A stretch of DNA of 64,000 nucleotides from the NCBI GenBank assembly GCA_947624435.1, contig CANQKE010000006.1:1-64000 (forward strand), given 5' to 3'. The notes under the pieces were generated by a model. The model ran no database searches. It worked only from the letters and a program-made list of their open reading frames with translations, and was not told the DNA's origin. A program made the translations under genes and the position numbers. Source of the DNA: an uncultured Ruminiclostridium sp. (GTDB taxonomy: Bacteria > Bacillota > Clostridia > Oscillospirales > Ruminococcaceae). Below, piece by piece: positions 27,419-35,978 of the stretch (positions are counted from its first letter, which is position 1; every line of letters starts with the position of its first letter).

Positions 27419-27649
27419 TTTGGGCGCTTTTCGTCCCTTTCGGCTTGACAGGCGCCAGCCTGCCTGCGCCTCAAGAAACAAAAATTACCTCAAATTCATT
27501 CGCCGTAGAGGTTAGTTTTTACGGAGCAGATTTTTGTCAAGACAAGGAGACCGAACGAAGGCATACTCGCGTATGTCGAGCGAGGTCGACGCAGTATTGG
27601 CGGAAATATGCCCGTAAAAACCGACTTGTGTTCGACTCCCGCATGCCCA
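27378..27649. mobile_element. Possible non-autonomous element with terminal inverted repeats
   Basis: The ends carry a 16-bp perfect inverted repeat (27380-27395 with 27630-27645), which on each side reads GTTCGACTCCCGCATG outward. Inside are a GGCGC hairpin (27451-27470), a long 14-base helix (27511-27524 with 27612-27625, one wobble, one mismatch) and, within that, a CATAC-TCGC-GTATG hairpin (27562-27575). No transposase is encoded and no clear target duplication is seen. A structured RNA gene is the main alternative. Confidence 0.45.
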
Positions 27650-27721
27650 ACCATTTTTTCTTGACAAAATCCCCTTGCGGCGGTAAAATTTTTTTAGGGC
27701 TTAAAGAAAGGGGGCGGCGAT

Positions 27722-28423
27722 ACGAAAAGGACGGTAATTATAGACGGCAGGACGCTGGAATATGAGTTTATCAGAAAGCATATAAAGAATATCCATATCA
27801 GGACAAGACCGGATATGACCGTGGTGGTATCCGCCCCGTATTCCGTTTCCGGCGCGTATGCGGACAAGCTGGTGATAAAGTACCATAAGAATATATTCGA
27901 CGCGTTGGAATATTACGGCAAGCGCCGCAAGCCGCCGGAGCTTAAATACGAAAGCGGCGAGGTAGTAAGGCTGTTCGGCAGGGATAGACGGCTTGCGGTG
28001 ATACACGGGGAAAAGGACAGCGCGGAGCTGTTCGGCGACGTGATAATACTGACGGTCACCGAAAACGTTACCGAAAAAAAGCAAAAGCTACTGGACGGCT
28101 TTTTAAGAAAAGAGCTGCTTACCAAGGCGGAAAGTATCTGCCGCGAGCTGTTCCCGTATTTTAAGCGGCGGGGCGTTTCCTTTCCGAAAATAGCGGTCAG
28201 GCGCATGAAAGCCTCCTGGGGCAACTGCTCTACGTTAGGGAAAATAACCTTTAGCATGGAGCTTGTCGATAAGCCTTTGGAGTGTATAGAATTTATCGCG
28301 GCGCATGAGCTTACTCATCTGCTGCATCCGGATCACTCGAAAGACTTTTACGCCGAGCTGGAAACGGTAATGCCGGACTGGAAAGCGCGGAATAAAAAGC
28401 TGAACGAGTGTATGCAGCGTTAG
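27722..28423 (+). CDS. YgjP-like zinc metallopeptidase (M48-type, DUF45)
   Basis: The frame encodes a DUF45/YgjP-like protein with the zinc motif AAHELTHLLHPDH (about residue 193) and the family segments MKASWGNCSTLGKITFS and RPDMTVVVSAP. The family N-terminus (VIIDGRTLEYEFIRKHIKNI) is coded upstream of the first ATG (27815), so a start at 27815 would remove about 31 conserved residues. No ATG, GTG or TTG lies upstream in frame after the stop at 27695. An ACG at 27722 sits seven bases after AAAGGGGGC and is the best candidate start. Either a non-standard start codon is used or the gene has lost its start. Nothing else is broken. Confidence 0.82.
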   Translation, partial: TKRTVIIDGRTLEYEFIRKHIKNIHIRTRPDMTVVVSAPYSVSGAYADKLVIKYHKNIFDALEYYGKRRKPPELKYESGEVVRLFGRDRRLAVIHGEKDSAELFGDVIILTVTENVTEKKQKLLDGFLRKELLTKAESICRELFPYFKRRGVSFPKIAVRRMKASWGNCSTLGKITFSMELVDKPLECIEFIAAHELTHLLHPDHSKDFYAELETVMPDWKARNKKLNECMQR

Positions 28424-28431
28424 TTATCGGT

Positions 28432-28460
28432 TTGCATTTTTTGCGGGAATATGGTATACT
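28432..28460 (+). promoter_or_regulatory. Promoter of the YifB gene
   Basis: TTGCAT (28432-28437) and TATACT (28455-28460) are 17 bases apart, with AATATGG before the -10. Confidence 0.75.
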
Positions 28461-28495
28461 TAAATAAATAACCTCAGGATAAAGGAAGTGCTGAT

Positions 28496-30025
28496 ATGTA
28501 TGCACAGGTAAACGGCATGGGTCTGTTCGGTATGAACGCGTTTAAGGTCACGGCGGAGATAATCACCGGACGCGGTCAGCCGGCATTCGATATAGTGGGA
28601 CTCGGCGACGCTGCCGTACAGGAAAGCAAAATGCGGATAAAAGGCGCATTGTCCGGCGTTGGGATAAGTATCGGCGGTCAGCGGCTGACGGTGAACCTCG
28701 CGCCCGCCGACGTGAGAAAAAGCGGCTCAATGTACGATTTTACTATAATAGCGGCGATACTGTCGGTAAATAATATAATCAGCGACGAGCTTGACGACTG
28801 CGCTTTTTTGGGCGAGGTATCGCTGGGCGGCGCGCTGGTATATACTAACGGCGTATTAAGCATGGCTATCGAGGCGAAAAACAGCGGGATAAAAAAGCTG
28901 TTCGTCCCGATAGAAAACGCGCGTGAAGCGTCGGTAGTTGACGGCCTTGAGGTGTACGGAGTAAGCGATATAGCCGCGCTGATAGATCATTTTTCGGGAC
29001 AGAAGCTTATCCCGCGCGAGCCGGTATACCGCGCCGACCCCGCGCTTACGTTGTTAGAGGATTTTTCCGACGTAAAGGGTCAGCCCTTGGCAAAACGCGC
29101 GCTGGAGGTAGCGGCGGCCGGCTTTCATAACGTGCTGCTTATAGGCCCTCCCGGCACGGGAAAGAGCATGATATCAAAGCGTATCCCCTCTATACTTCCG
29201 CCTATGAGCTTTGAGGAGAGCATAGAAACTACCGGAATATATTCGATAGCGGGACAATTGGACAGGAAAAACCCGATGATAACGCAGCGCCCTTTCCGTG
29301 CGGTATCCCATACAGCCTCCGCGGTGGGGCTTATCGGAGGCGGCAGCGTGCCTAAGCCGGGCGAGATATCACTTGCGCATAACGGCGTGCTGTTTTTGGA
29401 CGAGCTGCCGGAGTTTGACCGCCGCACACTGGAAACTCTGCGCCAGCCGCTGGAGGACGGCGTTATCACCATTTCCCGCGCTCAGGGCTCGGTAAGCTAT
29501 CCCTGCGATATCATGTTAGTGGCGGCGATGAATCCCTGTCCCTGCGGCAATTTCGGCAATCCGCGCGGACACTGCACCTGCTCCGAAAAGATGATACAGA
29601 GCTATCTTGGGAAGATCAGCCGTCCGGTGCTGGACAGGATAGATATACAGGTGGAGATGCCGCAGCTGGGCTATGACGAGATAAGCAGCTCCAAACCGGG
29701 CGAATCCGGCGAAAAGGTGCGCGAGCGCGTGATGAAAGCCCGCGAGATACAAAAAGAGCGGTTCAAGGGAACGGGGATACGTTCCAATTCAAAAATACCC
29801 GCCTCGGCATTGCACAGCATGTGCCGTATGGAGGACGACGCTAAAAAGCTGATAGCCGGCTGTTTTGACAAAATGGGGCTGTCCGCAAGAGCATACGACC
29901 GTATACTAAAGGTCGCCCGCACCTGCGCCGACCTTGCCGGAAGCGAGATAATCCGCAAAAAGGATATAGCCTCCGCGATAAACTTCCGCAGTCTTGACCG
30001 TAAATACTGGTCGCATAACGATTGA
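28496..30025 (+). CDS. YifB/ComM-family Mg-chelatase-like AAA+ ATPase
   Basis: The 509-residue protein has an N-terminal Lon-protease-like domain (about 20-140), then an AAA+ domain with Walker A IGPPGTGKSM (about 215), Walker B LFLDELPEF (about 300) and a zinc-type segment NPCPCGNFGNPRGHCTC (about 345), then a C-terminal Mg-chelatase helical domain. ComM is a hexameric branch-migration helicase used in natural transformation; whether this host is competent is unknown. AAAGGAAG precedes the ATG. Confidence 0.94.
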   Translation: MYAQVNGMGLFGMNAFKVTAEIITGRGQPAFDIVGLGDAAVQESKMRIKGALSGVGISIGGQRLTVNLAPADVRKSGSMYDFTIIAAILSVNNIISDELDDCAFLGEVSLGGALVYTNGVLSMAIEAKNSGIKKLFVPIENAREASVVDGLEVYGVSDIAALIDHFSGQKLIPREPVYRADPALTLLEDFSDVKGQPLAKRALEVAAAGFHNVLLIGPPGTGKSMISKRIPSILPPMSFEESIETTGIYSIAGQLDRKNPMITQRPFRAVSHTASAVGLIGGGSVPKPGEISLAHNGVLFLDELPEFDRRTLETLRQPLEDGVITISRAQGSVSYPCDIMLVAAMNPCPCGNFGNPRGHCTCSEKMIQSYLGKISRPVLDRIDIQVEMPQLGYDEISSSKPGESGEKVRERVMKAREIQKERFKGTGIRSNSKIPASALHSMCRMEDDAKKLIAGCFDKMGLSARAYDRILKVARTCADLAGSEIIRKKDIASAINFRSLDRKYWSHND

Positions 30026-30059
30026 AAGTGAAAGTACGGTGATAATTCCGTTTTAGCTG

Positions 30060-30087
30060 TTGACTTTAACGGAAAATATGCTATACT
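30060..30087 (+). promoter_or_regulatory. Promoter of the foldase gene
   Basis: TTGACT (30060-30065) and TATACT (30082-30087) with a 16-base spacer. Confidence 0.75.
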
Positions 30088-30125
30088 TAAATAGTTGAGT
30101 AAAAACACTAGGAAGGAACAAAAAC

Positions 30126-31481
30126 ATGAAAAAGACATTGACCGCAGCGGCGTTATTCACCGTTATGGCTATGGGAATATCCGGCTGCGCGGAAAGCATA
30201 CTGACTTCAAAAACCGATACGACTGCCGACATCTGGACGGCTCAGCCCGACGACGTGGTGGCGTGGGCAGGCGGAGAGCTTTCGGAGGAAGAAAAGGCGT
30301 ACTACGATATCGCTTTCAAGGATTTTTATTCGGAATATTCGCTGTATGTAGACCTTAACGGGCTGGACGAGACTAATTCAAGCGACGAGGGCACGCTGAA
30401 AAATCTCCGTCAGGGAATGATGGAAAGCCTTGCCCGCGAAAGAGTCGTTATGAAAAAGGCGGAGGAGCTGGGACTTGACGTTCTCACCGACGAAGAGGCC
30501 GCCGAGATCAACGAGGATTACGAGGATTATATCGGGCAGTTTTACACCATGTTCGAGGAGGACGCGCAAAACGAGCTTGGCGACACCTCGGACATCGCCG
30601 AGGAAGAGCTTAAGGCAAAACAGCAGGAGTTAGTGGCGGACTACCTCGCTAAATTCGACCTTACCGAAGAAAACGTCCTTAAATGGGTGACGAATAATTA
30701 TGTATACAGTAAAGTGGTGGACTATATCGGCAAGGACGTTACCGTTACCGATAAAGAGGTGGAGGATTATATAACATCCTTTACCGAGGAAGCGAAAAGC
30801 GCCTATGAAAAGTCTGTCAGCGACTATGAGGGTAAGACCGAGTATCAGGCGGTATGGGTGCCGGAGGGCTCACGTCGGGTAAAATATATCCTTATCGCCA
30901 TCGATAATGCCGACGCCGCGGAGCTTGCGGCGGAGCGCAACGAGAGCGACGCGGACAATTCCGCTCTTGACGCAAGACGCGACGAGCTGTTAAAAGATAT
31001 CCAGGGTCAGGCTGACGCCGCTTTGGAAAAGCTGAAAAACGGCGATGATTTTGACGCGGTGTTAAAAGAATACGGCGCTAACTATTACGAGGGCGCGGAG
31101 GATCAGACCACTCTTTTGATATACAAGTCGGAGCGCACTATACCGGAAGTTTACGAGGCGGCATACAAGCTTGAAAAGCCGGGAGATATATCGGGACTTA
31201 TCGCCGCGGACAACGGTTATTTCATCTTGAAATATGTTTCCGATGCGGAGATAACCGAGGAAAATATGGAAGATGTGCGCAAAGCGACCCGCGACGGTAT
31301 GATATCCGATAAAAAACAGCAATTGCAGCAGGAAACGCTTACTAAATGGCTGGACGAGATCGATTACCAGTACGATTACGAGAATTTGAACTATGATAAA
31401 CCCGAAGAGGAAGCTTCCTCAACGGAAAGCACCGAAGCTGCAGAAAGCACAGAAAGCACACAAAGCACCGAAAGTGAATAA
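30126..31481 (+). CDS. PrsA/SurA-like peptidyl-prolyl isomerase lipoprotein
   Basis: The 451-residue protein has a lipoprotein signal peptide (lipobox GISGC), an acidic helical SurA_N-like chaperone region (about 30-230) and a parvulin (PpiC-type) rotamase domain (about 245-400: RRVKYILIAIDN, LEKLKNGDDFDAVLKEYG, LEKPGDISGLIAADNGYFILKYV). The tail is Ser/Thr/Glu-rich. PrsA-type foldases help secreted proteins fold at the membrane outer face, which fits the secreted hydrolases in the window. AAGGAA precedes the ATG. Confidence 0.88.
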   Translation: MKKTLTAAALFTVMAMGISGCAESILTSKTDTTADIWTAQPDDVVAWAGGELSEEEKAYYDIAFKDFYSEYSLYVDLNGLDETNSSDEGTLKNLRQGMMESLARERVVMKKAEELGLDVLTDEEAAEINEDYEDYIGQFYTMFEEDAQNELGDTSDIAEEELKAKQQELVADYLAKFDLTEENVLKWVTNNYVYSKVVDYIGKDVTVTDKEVEDYITSFTEEAKSAYEKSVSDYEGKTEYQAVWVPEGSRRVKYILIAIDNADAAELAAERNESDADNSALDARRDELLKDIQGQADAALEKLKNGDDFDAVLKEYGANYYEGAEDQTTLLIYKSERTIPEVYEAAYKLEKPGDISGLIAADNGYFILKYVSDAEITEENMEDVRKATRDGMISDKKQQLQQETLTKWLDEIDYQYDYENLNYDKPEEEASSTESTEAAESTESTQSTESE

Positions 31482-31548
31482 CATCATGCCCAAGCTCCGG
31501 GCGTTGTTTTAAGCAAAAGGATCCCGCAAAAAGGAGAGCTTAAAAAAT

Positions 31549-32430
31549 ATGGCAAAATGTTATCAATGTCCGAGAAAATGCGGGATAGATAGAGATAAAG
31601 CAATAGGCTACTGCGGGGTAAGCGGTCTTAAAGCGGCGCGCGCGGCTTTGCATTACGGGGAAGAACCCTGCATATCCGGAACGCGGGGCAGCGGCGCGAT
31701 ATTTTTTTCGGGGTGCGTATTAAAGTGCGTTTTCTGTCAGAACGCCCCTATAAGTCACGGCGGGCAGGGCATGGAGATAAGCGAGCAACGTCTCGGCGAG
31801 ATAATGCTAGAGCTTTACGATAAGGGAGCGCATAATATAAATTTAGTCACGCCGACGCAGTTTTCGATACAGATAGCAAGGGTCTTAGAAAAGGTAAAGC
31901 CAAAGCTTGATATACCCGTTATATGGAACTGCGGCGGTTACGAGAGTGTGGAAACGTTGCGTATGCTCGACGGGCTGGTAGACGTTTATCTTCCCGACTT
32001 TAAGTATGCCGACAGCGTCCGCGCGGAAAAATACTCCTTCGCTAAAGATTACCCCGAAACAGCGCTTTCTGCGATAAAGGCGATGTACAACAGCGTTGGA
32101 AAGGTGCGGTTAAATGCCGACGGGATCATTACCCGAGGGGTGATGGTGCGCCATTTGGTACTGCCTAACGGAAGACACGACAGCATAAAAGCGCTGGATA
32201 TGCTCGCCGCTGCGCTGCCGGTGGAAAATATCCTGCTCAGTCTTATGCGGCAGTATCTTCCGTGTCATAAGGCAAATGAAATAAAAGAGCTGTCAAGAAA
32301 GCTGACTACCTTTGAATATCAGTCGGTGGCAGAACACGCGGCAAGCCTCGGCTTTTTAGGCTACACACAGGAAAAGGAGAGCGCCGACGCCGAATATATC
32401 CCGCAGTGGGATATGACCGGGCTTACTTGA
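31549..32430 (+). CDS. Radical SAM protein, PflX-type (COG1313-like)
   Basis: The 293-residue protein has the radical-SAM cluster motif CVLKCVFC (CxxxCxxC, about residues 57-64) in a setting typical of the pyruvate-formate-lyase-activase relatives (GSGAIFFSG, then NINLVTPTQFSIQIARVLE, IPVIWNCGGYES, DVYLPDFKYAD). An extra N-terminal cysteine set (CYQCPRKC and GYCG) is typical of this subgroup and may hold a second cluster. Its target is not known to me; AmmeMemo-type homologues occur elsewhere. AAAGGAGAG precedes the ATG. The queT promoter lies in its last codons. Confidence 0.88.
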   Translation: MAKCYQCPRKCGIDRDKAIGYCGVSGLKAARAALHYGEEPCISGTRGSGAIFFSGCVLKCVFCQNAPISHGGQGMEISEQRLGEIMLELYDKGAHNINLVTPTQFSIQIARVLEKVKPKLDIPVIWNCGGYESVETLRMLDGLVDVYLPDFKYADSVRAEKYSFAKDYPETALSAIKAMYNSVGKVRLNADGIITRGVMVRHLVLPNGRHDSIKALDMLAAALPVENILLSLMRQYLPCHKANEIKELSRKLTTFEYQSVAEHAASLGFLGYTQEKESADAEYIPQWDMTGLT

Positions 32431-32455
32431 CAATTTACCGTAAGTGTGTTATCAT
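32427..32455 (+). promoter_or_regulatory. queT promoter
   Basis: TTGACA (32427-32432, overlapping the preceding stop codon) and TATCAT (32450-32455) are 17 bases apart, just before the riboswitch. Confidence 0.75.
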
Positions 32456-32462
32456 CATAAAC

Positions 32463-32503
32463 GTGAGTTCGCAAAATCCTCACATTAAACAAAACTACGG
32501 AGG
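32463..32503 (+). ncRNA. preQ1-I riboswitch controlling queT
   Basis: P1 is GTGAG (32463-32467) with CTCAC (32479-32483). The loop has TTCGCA and the C at 32478 directly before the 3' P1 strand, where the ligand-pairing cytosine lies in this class. The A-rich tail ATTAAACAAAACTA (32484-32497) leads to CGGAGG, the queT ribosome site. The layout matches the compact class I preQ1 aptamer, and use of the ribosome site in the 3' pseudoknot region implies translational control: preQ1 bound, queT off. Confidence 0.82.
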
Positions 32504-32511
32504 AAAATCAA

Positions 32512-33009
32512 ATGAGAAACAAAAAGGTCCTGTTCATTGTACAGGGCGCGGTCATTGCGGCTGTTTACGTCGTGATGACGTGGCTTACTAACCTTATGGG
32601 GCTTGCAAGCGGAGTGGTACAGGTACGGCTCAGCGAGGCGCTGACGGTACTCCCCGCGTTCACCCCCGCCGCTATACCGGGTCTGTTCGTCGGGTGCGTC
32701 ATCTCAAACACCATTACCGGCGCGGTGATATGGGATATCGTCTTTGGCAGTCTGGCGACGCTTATCGGGGCGATATTTACTTATCTGCTGAAAGACAAAA
32801 ACAGATGGCTTGCGCCGCTGCCGCCGATAATCGCAAACACGCTGATAGTGCCGTTCGTGCTGGTTTATGCCTACGGAGTGCCGGACGCGCTGTGGTTCGT
32901 ATTCCTTACGGTGTTTGCCGGAGAGGTCATCTCCTGCGGATTTGTAGGAATGTGCCTCTATCACGGATTGGACAACAAAGCGGTCCGCAGGATAATTTCA
33001 TATCAATAA
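32512..33009 (+). CDS. queT: QueT-family queuosine precursor transporter
   Basis: The 165-residue protein has five or six membrane helices and the QueT segments YVVMTWLTNLMGLASGVVQ and VRLSEALTVLPAF, FVGCVISNTITGAVIWDIVFG. QueT proteins are substrate-binding subunits of ECF-type transporters for queuosine precursors. The riboswitch directly upstream, GGAGG included, supports this substrate. The ECF energising module is not in the window. Confidence 0.93.
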   Translation: MRNKKVLFIVQGAVIAAVYVVMTWLTNLMGLASGVVQVRLSEALTVLPAFTPAAIPGLFVGCVISNTITGAVIWDIVFGSLATLIGAIFTYLLKDKNRWLAPLPPIIANTLIVPFVLVYAYGVPDALWFVFLTVFAGEVISCGFVGMCLYHGLDNKAVRRIISYQ

Positions 33010-33046
33010 AAATATACCGGCTACCATGTGATAGCCGGTATATTTT
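33009..33046. terminator. Bidirectional terminator after queT
   Basis: Perfect 15-bp stem (33009-33023 with 33032-33046), A-rich and T-rich outer arms, between convergent genes. Confidence 0.88.
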
Positions 33047-33080
33047 ATTGGGAGAATCACTGTAAAGAAACAGTAAAGGT

Positions 33081-34847
33081 TTAATCTAAAACGTTTATTT
33101 CGGTGAAGTCGGTGATGAATATTCCGCTGTATGAGCTGTTGTCGTTGAAGTTAAAGGATATTTCGTTTGCGGTGATGGACACGCTGTAGGTCTTATCCTG
33201 CTCAAACTTGCTCATATCCGCTTCGCTGTCGTCTATTATAATTTTCGGATAGCCGCTTTCGGCGACCGACTCATAGTTAGAATCGACGGCTGCGCTCGCT
33301 CCGCTTATCCCTATCGGGAGGTACGGAAGAATAGTGTCGAAATTCTCAGGATTTGCGCAAAGCTCATATCCGTTTTCCGTGTTATAGCTCAGCGTTCCGG
33401 TGATAGTTATTTCACCCTCTAAGGTGAGACGGTTGTAGCCGTCCGGATTTATAGTAAGCTGATTTGAAAGCGCGTAAAGCTGCATTCCAGCTTCGGTGAC
33501 GGTCATGTTGCCGACCTTGTCGCCTACTTTCAGAATAGTGTCGTCCGGCTCTTTGGTAAACGGCGGGTGCTTGTCAAGATCGCCGAACTCGCTCTTGTCC
33601 GTGGTGTACCACAGCTCGGAGCTGTCCAGCTTTCTTACTGCCGAGTAGTCGTATACGAACTTCTCGCCGTCGTACTTGGACATATCGGTGTCTATCATTA
33701 CACTGTCAAACGGCATTTTGATGGGGAACTCGGCTCCGTCCTGCTGTTCGCACTTTGTCTCGTTCACGTTTATCCTGTCAACCTTTGCCTTTATTCCCTT
33801 ATCGTCGTCGTAGCCGATGAAATCCATCGTGCTGACGGTTATCTCCACGTCGTATATTCCGGTGTTCCGCGGCAGAATATCACTGTCGGCGTCAAGCGCT
33901 ATGATAGGATAGCCGGACGCGGCGGCGAACCAGAACTGGGTGGTATTTGCCGGCGGTATAGTTCCGCCCTTGAAATTCAGCGTATGGGGCAGATACGGCA
34001 GCTTTTCCTTAAGTCCGCTCGTGTCCGCGCAGAAGTCGGCGATGTTTTGGTCAGGGTCATAGTACAGGAAACCGTGCAGCGTCAGGCTGCCCTCAACAGA
34101 GAAGCTGATATTCTCTTTAGAGAAGTAGTAGGACAGGCTTCCGTCGCTGCTTTCGCTGGTATTTATTTTTAAGTCGCTGCTTGCCTTGGTGACGGTCATT
34201 CCTCCGAATTTGTCGCCGACGTACAGCTTTGCCTGCGGGATATTGCTGTAGGTTATCTCGTCGGTGACGCCGTCCTCGCCGTATTCTCCGTTAAAGAAGT
34301 TGTTCGGCGACTGTTCGTTGTTGTCAAAATAATCGTGACGGTTGCCGTTTGTATCCTGCGGGAATACCTCGTCCGCTATCGCAAAATCATAGTGGCACCA
34401 CTCTTCTCCGCTTTCATCGACATAATATGCGTCCTTTGTGGGAAGAGTCTCTCCTCCGCCGCCTAAATTGCGCTCTATATATTCAGGCAGCTCGTTGTTG
34501 ACCGAAGTCGAAATGTTTGTGCTTTCGTTCGAGGGATCCGTGTTGCCGGGGATCACTGCCGGATTATTTATCATACGCACCAGCACCGCGCCTCCCACGG
34601 CGGCTATGCACAGGCAGGCGGCCGCTGCGGTCCATTTCAGCCATACTAATTTTTTCTTCACCGGCTTTACCTCTTTGAAGTCGTCTTCCTGCACGACCTT
34701 GTTCTTTTCGGCGGAACGTATAAGGTCTTTCATTTTTCTTTCAAATTCGGGGGAGAACTCATGATGAGGATCCTCTGCCGCGTTCATTTGATCGAATCTT
34801 TCGCGGAAGGTTTCTTCCAAAGCCTTTTTTAACTCGTTGTTATACAT
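33081..34847 (-). CDS. Anti-sigma-type membrane protein with two extracellular repeats
   Basis: The 588-residue protein has a charged cytoplasmic N-terminus (about 1-70), one membrane helix (about 73-93) and about 490 residues outside. The outside part holds two related domains of about 150 residues (about 211-360 and 439-588). Each starts with VGDKxGxMTVTxA and contains an ITGTLSY-like or LTLHGFLYY strand pair, LPYLP and SGYPxIxxD, and ends in a sheet. The gene overlaps the sigma factor by eight bases, so it is presumed to be its regulator, holding it until an external cue. It lacks a visible zinc anti-sigma (HxxxCxxC) motif. The extracellular domains are not recognised. Confidence 0.82.
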   Translation of the reverse strand: MYNNELKKALEETFRERFDQMNAAEDPHHEFSPEFERKMKDLIRSAEKNKVVQEDDFKEVKPVKKKLVWLKWTAAAACLCIAAVGGAVLVRMINNPAVIPGNTDPSNESTNISTSVNNELPEYIERNLGGGGETLPTKDAYYVDESGEEWCHYDFAIADEVFPQDTNGNRHDYFDNNEQSPNNFFNGEYGEDGVTDEITYSNIPQAKLYVGDKFGGMTVTKASSDLKINTSESSDGSLSYYFSKENISFSVEGSLTLHGFLYYDPDQNIADFCADTSGLKEKLPYLPHTLNFKGGTIPPANTTQFWFAAASGYPIIALDADSDILPRNTGIYDVEITVSTMDFIGYDDDKGIKAKVDRINVNETKCEQQDGAEFPIKMPFDSVMIDTDMSKYDGEKFVYDYSAVRKLDSSELWYTTDKSEFGDLDKHPPFTKEPDDTILKVGDKVGNMTVTEAGMQLYALSNQLTINPDGYNRLTLEGEITITGTLSYNTENGYELCANPENFDTILPYLPIGISGASAAVDSNYESVAESGYPKIIIDDSEADMSKFEQDKTYSVSITANEISFNFNDNSSYSGIFITDFTEINVLD

Positions 34848-35415
34848 AAGACCTTTCCTCCTTTTCTATGCTTTCATCTTCTTCAAGAAGCTTCAACAGC
34901 CTTTGACGCGCTCTGCGCAGCCGCTGCCTTACCGTACCGGCAGGCTCGTTGTAAAAGGCCGCTATGTCGGCAGGAGTTTTATCCATGTATGCCGTAAGGA
35001 AAATTATCTCGTAATCTTTATCGGACAATCTGGTAAGAGCAGCCTTTATCCGCTCCACCCCGTAAGAGGATAATACGTCGTCCTCAACGTTGTCGTCGCC
35101 CGCAAGATCGTACATTTCATCAATGCTCGTCTTGATAGTTTTGTTGTCTTTCCTTTTGTTGTATTCGGAAATCGCGATGTTTCTTGCGGCGCTGCAAAGA
35201 TAGCAGCTGCGCACCTCGTCGCTCATTCCCGACAGCATATCGGCCTTTGAGAACACCTTCATGAACGCGTCATGCACGGCGTCCTCAGCGTCGCCGGAGT
35301 TTTTAAGTATACTGAAAGCAATGCTGTACATTTTATTTCTGTTGGAAATATACAACTGCTCGAACAGACTTTTTTCTTCCGGCGAGTCAGCCATGGACAT
35401 ATACATGCCTAACAT
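34840..35415 (-). CDS. ECF-type RNA polymerase sigma factor
   Basis: The 191-residue protein has sigma region 2 (about 20-90: LYISNRNKMYSIAFSILKNSGDAEDAVHDAFMKVF-type segment) and region 4 (about 130-180: LSDKDYEIIFLTAYMDKTPADIAAFYNEPAGTVRQRLRRAR-type helix-turn-helix). Start at 35415 follows GAGGGGG by six bases; an upstream ATG at 35430 overlaps that ribosome site. It is followed by the membrane anti-sigma gene. The perfect consensus promoter upstream suggests steady sigma-A transcription rather than pure autocontrol. Confidence 0.92.
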   Translation of the reverse strand: MLGMYMSMADSPEEKSLFEQLYISNRNKMYSIAFSILKNSGDAEDAVHDAFMKVFSKADMLSGMSDEVRSCYLCSAARNIAISEYNKRKDNKTIKTSIDEMYDLAGDDNVEDDVLSSYGVERIKAALTRLSDKDYEIIFLTAYMDKTPADIAAFYNEPAGTVRQRLRRARQRLLKLLEEDESIEKEERSYV

Positions 35416-35459
35416 ACTATTCCCCCTCATGTTTCTTTTTTAAGGAAACTTATATTTGT

Positions 35460-35488
35460 ATTATAAAACAGCCTGTACCGATTGTCAA
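35460..35488 (-). promoter_or_regulatory. Consensus promoter of the ECF sigma operon
   Basis: On the minus strand TTGACA (35483-35488) and TATAAT (35460-35465) are 17 bases apart, an exact consensus. Confidence 0.85.
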
Positions 35489-35896
35489 ACATCTGCATAT
35501 CGCGGCGGATATCGTCATACCCGCCGCGTGCCGCTGAGGGTGTACGGCTATATAAACCGCTTACGCGGTCTATACCGGTATTTACCTCATCTGCTGTATG
35601 CAGATATAAGGACGTTTGGTGTGGTTTTGCGATGTCTGCTTTGCTGCTGCGACCTGCCCTTATCATCGGAATTTCGGAAGGCGATCGTCCGGCATCAAAG
35701 CTCGTGACAGCGTTATTGACTTGCAGTACTGTTTCGTCCGGCGGTTTTTTCCGCCTTCATAAGCTAAGACAAAAAAACAGGCTCAGCGTTACCGTATTTT
35801 TGCAAAATATTTTTTGTTTGTTGGTTTTTCACAAATAATTCGACTTAAGATTATGCAATGTGCTGTGAAAAATCGCCGTGTTTTGACATTTTCGGC
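35489..35896. other. Intergenic stretch without a supported gene
   Basis: About 400 bases between the sigma-factor and phosphohexomutase promoters. Short frames exist on both strands but none has a ribosome site or family match. A GGCGG-TTTTTT-CCGCC hairpin lies near 35742-35757, and the sequence becomes AT-rich from about 35765. I see nothing else to name. Confidence 0.6.
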
Positions 35897-35925
35897 TTGA
35901 CTGAAATATAAAAATATGATATACT
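35897..35925 (+). promoter_or_regulatory. Promoter of the phosphohexomutase gene
   Basis: TTGACT (35897-35902) and TATACT (35920-35925) are 17 bases apart. Confidence 0.78.
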
Positions 35926-35978
35926 TATTATAATTATTAACTACGGCAAAAAGCCGCAATACGGAAAGGAAGATCATC

